From: Rhodobacterales bacterium UBA5972
GTDB taxonomy: Bacteria; Pseudomonadota; Alphaproteobacteria; Rhodobacterales; Rhodobacteraceae
Direction: 5' to 3'
Length of the DNA: 27,428 bases
NCBI GenBank assembly: GCA_002430125.1
Contig: DJBQ01000178.1
Coordinates: 606 to 28,033 of the forward strand
The notes under the pieces are model-generated. The model saw only the letters and a list, made by a program, of their open reading frames with translations, had not been told where the DNA came from and did not search any database. Shown one piece after another: positions 24,608-27,428 of this stretch (positions are counted from its first letter, which is position 1; every line of letters begins with the position of its first letter). The translations under genes and the position numbers were made by a program.

Positions 24608-25903
24608 ATGCCCGAGCGTAGTTTTTTAAGCGATATTCTGCAGCGGGTCGCCGTCGGCGCCAGGCTTAGTCGCGGCAAAACCGCTGTCGATATAGGCACG
24701 CTCTGTGATGAATTGCTCAGCGATAAGGGCGAAGCATCTGGCTTGGCGACCGCTATGCAAATCCTTGATACTTTCGAAAGCCTGGAAAACGATAAACAGG
24801 CCGCGTTTTTTATGGATATCGCAAACAGGTTTGGTGTTGACGAAACCGCTTTGCAATCCGCGATTTCCGGTTGGAAAGCAGGGGACGACTATGCGGCCCG
24901 CAAACTACATTATGCTGCAGAACCCAAATCACAGGAGCTGATTCGTAGATTAAACCGCGTGCCCGGCGCAACCGCGCGGTTGGTAACCATGCGTTCCGTG
25001 TTGCTGGAGCATTTGAAAACACACCCCGAACTAAGCGGCATTGATACCGATTTCAGACATCTTTTTTCGTCATGGTTCAGCCGCGGATTCCTTGAAATCC
25101 GCCGGATCAATTGGTCAACACCTGCAGAAATTCTTGAGAAAATAATAACTTATGAAGCCGTACATGAAATCACCGGATGGGACGATCTTCGCCAGCGCGT
25201 TGCGGCACCCGACCGAAAACTGTTCGCCTTCTTTCATCCGGCAATTCCAACCGAGCCGTTAATTTTCGTCGAAGTCGCGTTAACGACCAACGTCTCCAGC
25301 GCTGTCGGCTCTATTTTGGCTCGCGACCGCACGCCGATAAATCCCGCCAGCGCAACGACTGCTGTTTTCTATTCCATATCAAACTGCCAAAGCGGATTGC
25401 GAGGTATTTCGTTTGGCAATTTCCTTATCAAACAAGTCGTCAGCGAACTGGCCGCCGAACTGCCAGCGCTCAAGACTTTTGTGACGCTTTCACCCACTCC
25501 CGAACTGCGGAAATGGGCCGAGTCCTTGGCAGGCGCTGAATTAACAGACCTAATGCGGGAAAGTATCGCGAATGCAAAAGCCGATATACCACCCACAATG
25601 ATTGCCGAGATTACGGCACGTTATCTTTTACTGGCAAAACGGGCCTCAGGAACCGTCTATGATCCGGTTGCACATTTTCATCTGGGCAATGGCGCTATAT
25701 TGCATCGCGTTAATGTTAACGCAGATCTCAGCCCGCAAGGGATCAAGAATGCATGGGGCGTTATGGTGAACTATCTTTATGACGGCAAGAAAATCGAGGC
25801 CAACCATCAGGCCTATGCCACTGAACATCAGGTTGCCGCGTCGCCCGAAGTCAGGGTAATGGCGGGTCTGCCGAAAAAGTTGATGGGAGATAAAAATGTA
25901 TGA
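24608..25903 (+). CDS. matA: Malonyl-CoA decarboxylase
   Basis: 431 aa. It decarboxylates malonyl-CoA to acetyl-CoA and CO2. An N-terminal helical domain (about 1-190) precedes the GNAT-like catalytic domain with FVEVALTTNVSSAVGSIL (220-237), FYSISNCQSGLRGISFGNFLIKQV (254-277), the catalytic Ser295 in FVTLSPTP and the catalytic His358 in PVAHFHLGNGA; both match the Ser/His pair of the human enzyme by my alignment. No targeting peptide is seen. The order decarboxylase then synthetase is that of the rhizobial matAB operon for malonate use. Its Shine-Dalgarno is weak, and its end overlaps matB by 8 bases, pointing to coupled translation. In rhizobia a GntR regulator (matR) and a carrier (matC) accompany these genes; here an amidase stands upstream instead. 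Confidence 0.96.
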   Translation: MPERSFLSDILQRVAVGARLSRGKTAVDIGTLCDELLSDKGEASGLATAMQILDTFESLENDKQAAFFMDIANRFGVDETALQSAISGWKAGDDYAARKLHYAAEPKSQELIRRLNRVPGATARLVTMRSVLLEHLKTHPELSGIDTDFRHLFSSWFSRGFLEIRRINWSTPAEILEKIITYEAVHEITGWDDLRQRVAAPDRKLFAFFHPAIPTEPLIFVEVALTTNVSSAVGSILARDRTPINPASATTAVFYSISNCQSGLRGISFGNFLIKQVVSELAAELPALKTFVTLSPTPELRKWAESLAGAELTDLMRESIANAKADIPPTMIAEITARYLLLAKRASGTVYDPVAHFHLGNGAILHRVNVNADLSPQGIKNAWGVMVNYLYDGKKIEANHQAYATEHQVAASPEVRVMAGLPKKLMGDKNV

Positions 25904-27416
25904 CACAAACCATTTGGCGAGCCGTCTTCGCCTAGCCAGTGTCGGGCGGGATGAGGCGCTGTTTCTGTGCAGTCACGACACCGGGGCGCAAGTAACTTTT
26001 GGGGCGTTTTTCGCCAATGCCGAACGCATTGCAGCGGCTCTGGTTAAAGCGGGCGTTCGGCCGGGTGATCGTGTCGCGGCGCAGACTCCAAAAACTGTGA
26101 CAATGCTTGAGCTTTATGTTGGGACTGTGCTTGCCGGTGCAGTTTTTCTGCCGCTTAACACCGCTTATACAGCCACCGAGGTCAGTTATTTTTTGGGTGA
26201 TGCAAAACCAGCTTTGTTTGTTTGCGACCCAAAGACAGTTGAGGCGATGTCGGGCGTCGCCAAGGAATGTGGTGTTCCAATAGTCTGGACCCTAGGCGCC
26301 GATGAAAGCGGCAGTCTTGCCGAAAATCGTAATGCCCAAACACCCAGTTTTTCTGCTGTTGCGCGCAGCGCGACCGATTTGGCGGCGATTCTTTATACCT
26401 CGGGAACAACCGGGCGATCAAAGGGAGCGATGTTGACCCATCGCGCACTTGCCAGCAATTCAGAAACTCTTCGTGATTTTTGGCATTTCACCAAAGACGA
26501 TGTGCTGATCCACGCCTTGCCAATTTTTCACACGCATGGTCTGTTTGTCGCTACAAACATCACTTTGATGGCCAGGTCCACGGCGATATTCATGTCGAAA
26601 TTCGACCCCGCAGCGATTGTTGGACATATGGCCAAGGCGACGGCCCTTATGGGGGTTCCAACATTTTACACCCGTCTTTTAGAAACCGAAGGATTGGCGG
26701 CGGCTGCAAAATCCATGCGCCTGTTCATTTCCGGTTCGGCGCCCTTGTTGGCTGAAACCCATGATCGTTGGAGAGCTGTCACCGGACATGCGATCCTTGA
26801 ACGATATGGCATGACCGAAACCAATATGAACACCTCGAACCCATATGATGGTGAACGGCGCGCGGGCACTGTGGGCTTTCCGTTGCCCGGAGTTGAAGTG
26901 ATTGTCACCAATCCGGACAATGGCGATTTGATTCCACAAGGCGAAGTTGGTGTGTTGGAGGTTCGAGGTGACAACGTTTTTGCCGGCTACTGGCAAATGC
27001 CCGAAAAGACAGCCGAAGAACTGCGGCCAAACGGATTTTTCCTGACGGGCGATTTGGCGAAAATTGATGAAGATGGCTATGTCCATATTGTCGGACGCTC
27101 GAAAGATCTGATCATTACCGGTGGGTACAACGTATATCCAAAAGAGATCGAGTTGCTGATCGACGATCTGGATGGTGTTGAAGAAAGTGCGGTGGTCGGA
27201 ATACCCGACGCAGATTTTGGCGAAGCTATCGTTGCAGTTGTCGTTGGTACGGCGGTGGCCGAACTTACCAGCGAGGCTGTTTCCTCGGCAATCAAGGGCA
27301 GTATTGCCCGGTTCAAGCAGCCAAAGCATGTGGTCATTGTCAGCGAATTGCCGCGCAATACGATGGGTAAGGTTCAAAAGAATGTTTTGCGGGAGCAGTA
27401 CAAAGATTGGGGCTGA
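25896..27416 (+). CDS. matB: Malonyl-CoA synthetase (malonate-CoA ligase)
   Basis: 506 aa ANL-family acyl-CoA synthetase that makes malonyl-CoA from malonate, ATP and CoA; relatives also accept methylmalonate. Seen: the phosphate loop LYTSGTTGRSKGAML (166-180), HALPIFHTHGLFVATN (206-221), SGSAPL (279-284), ERYGMTETNMNTSNPYDGERRAG (302-324), which is the MatB-type substrate region, TGDL (384-387), the hinge GRSKDLIITGGYNVYP (400-415) and the catalytic Lys492 in TMGKVQK. GGAG lies 7 bases before ATG 25896. The start overlaps the end of matA. The stop is 12 bases before the window edge, so a downstream transporter or regulator gene would lie outside the view. Confidence 0.96.
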   Translation: MYDTNHLASRLRLASVGRDEALFLCSHDTGAQVTFGAFFANAERIAAALVKAGVRPGDRVAAQTPKTVTMLELYVGTVLAGAVFLPLNTAYTATEVSYFLGDAKPALFVCDPKTVEAMSGVAKECGVPIVWTLGADESGSLAENRNAQTPSFSAVARSATDLAAILYTSGTTGRSKGAMLTHRALASNSETLRDFWHFTKDDVLIHALPIFHTHGLFVATNITLMARSTAIFMSKFDPAAIVGHMAKATALMGVPTFYTRLLETEGLAAAAKSMRLFISGSAPLLAETHDRWRAVTGHAILERYGMTETNMNTSNPYDGERRAGTVGFPLPGVEVIVTNPDNGDLIPQGEVGVLEVRGDNVFAGYWQMPEKTAEELRPNGFFLTGDLAKIDEDGYVHIVGRSKDLIITGGYNVYPKEIELLIDDLDGVEESAVVGIPDADFGEAIVAVVVGTAVAELTSEAVSSAIKGSIARFKQPKHVVIVSELPRNTMGKVQKNVLREQYKDWG

Positions 27417-27428
27417 CCCAGATAACGC

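Overview
The window is chromosomal DNA of an alphaproteobacterium, most likely a marine Rhodobacterales (Roseobacter-type) species. I infer this from the hemD–mic60–hemY cluster, tsaD beside gpsA and an EVE-domain gene, a complete Entner-Doudoroff operon with no phosphofructokinase in view, DUF2853 and DUF1761 genes, and moderate GC. No tRNA, rRNA, insertion sequence, phage gene or CRISPR array was seen. Coding density is high and all main genes look intact.

Layout. (1) Bases 214-3954, minus strand: hemD, an alphaproteobacterial Mic60/mitofilin gene, and a HemY-type TPR membrane protein with a C-terminal zinc ribbon. (2) Bases 4004-6945, plus strand, divergent from hemD: tsaD and gpsA (4-base overlap), an EVE-domain protein, then a DUF1761 membrane protein. 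(3) Bases 6946-9182: a convergent region with hairpin terminators, then DUF2853 and ahcY on the minus strand, each with a candidate promoter and terminator. (4) Bases 9282-15488, minus strand: zwf-pgl-edd-eda-pgi, tightly packed. It turns glucose 6-phosphate into pyruvate and glyceraldehyde 3-phosphate, and Pgi lets fructose 6-phosphate re-enter. A perfect LacI-type operator lies about 70 bases upstream of zwf, inside the 3' end of the next gene. (5) Bases 15528-22954, minus strand: an NADPH:quinone-reductase-like protein, an AtuA-family protein, a biotin-dependent acyl-CoA carboxylase (carboxyltransferase, then biotin carboxylase plus biotin carrier) and a TIGR03084-type metal-binding protein. 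(6) Bases 23155-27416, plus strand, divergent from (5): an amidase, malonyl-CoA decarboxylase (matA) and malonyl-CoA synthetase (matB).

Regions 1-4 are core metabolism with some regulatory points of interest. Regions 5-6 are the accessory part and the best place to look for new biology. One operon carries an AtuA/acyl-CoA carboxylase/TIGR03084 module without the dehydrogenase, hydratase and lyase expected of known acyclic-terpene or leucine pathways. The divergent operon couples an amidase to malonate activation and decarboxylation. A shared catabolic route feeding malonyl-CoA and acetyl-CoA is a reasonable hypothesis, but the substrate cannot be read from the sequence.
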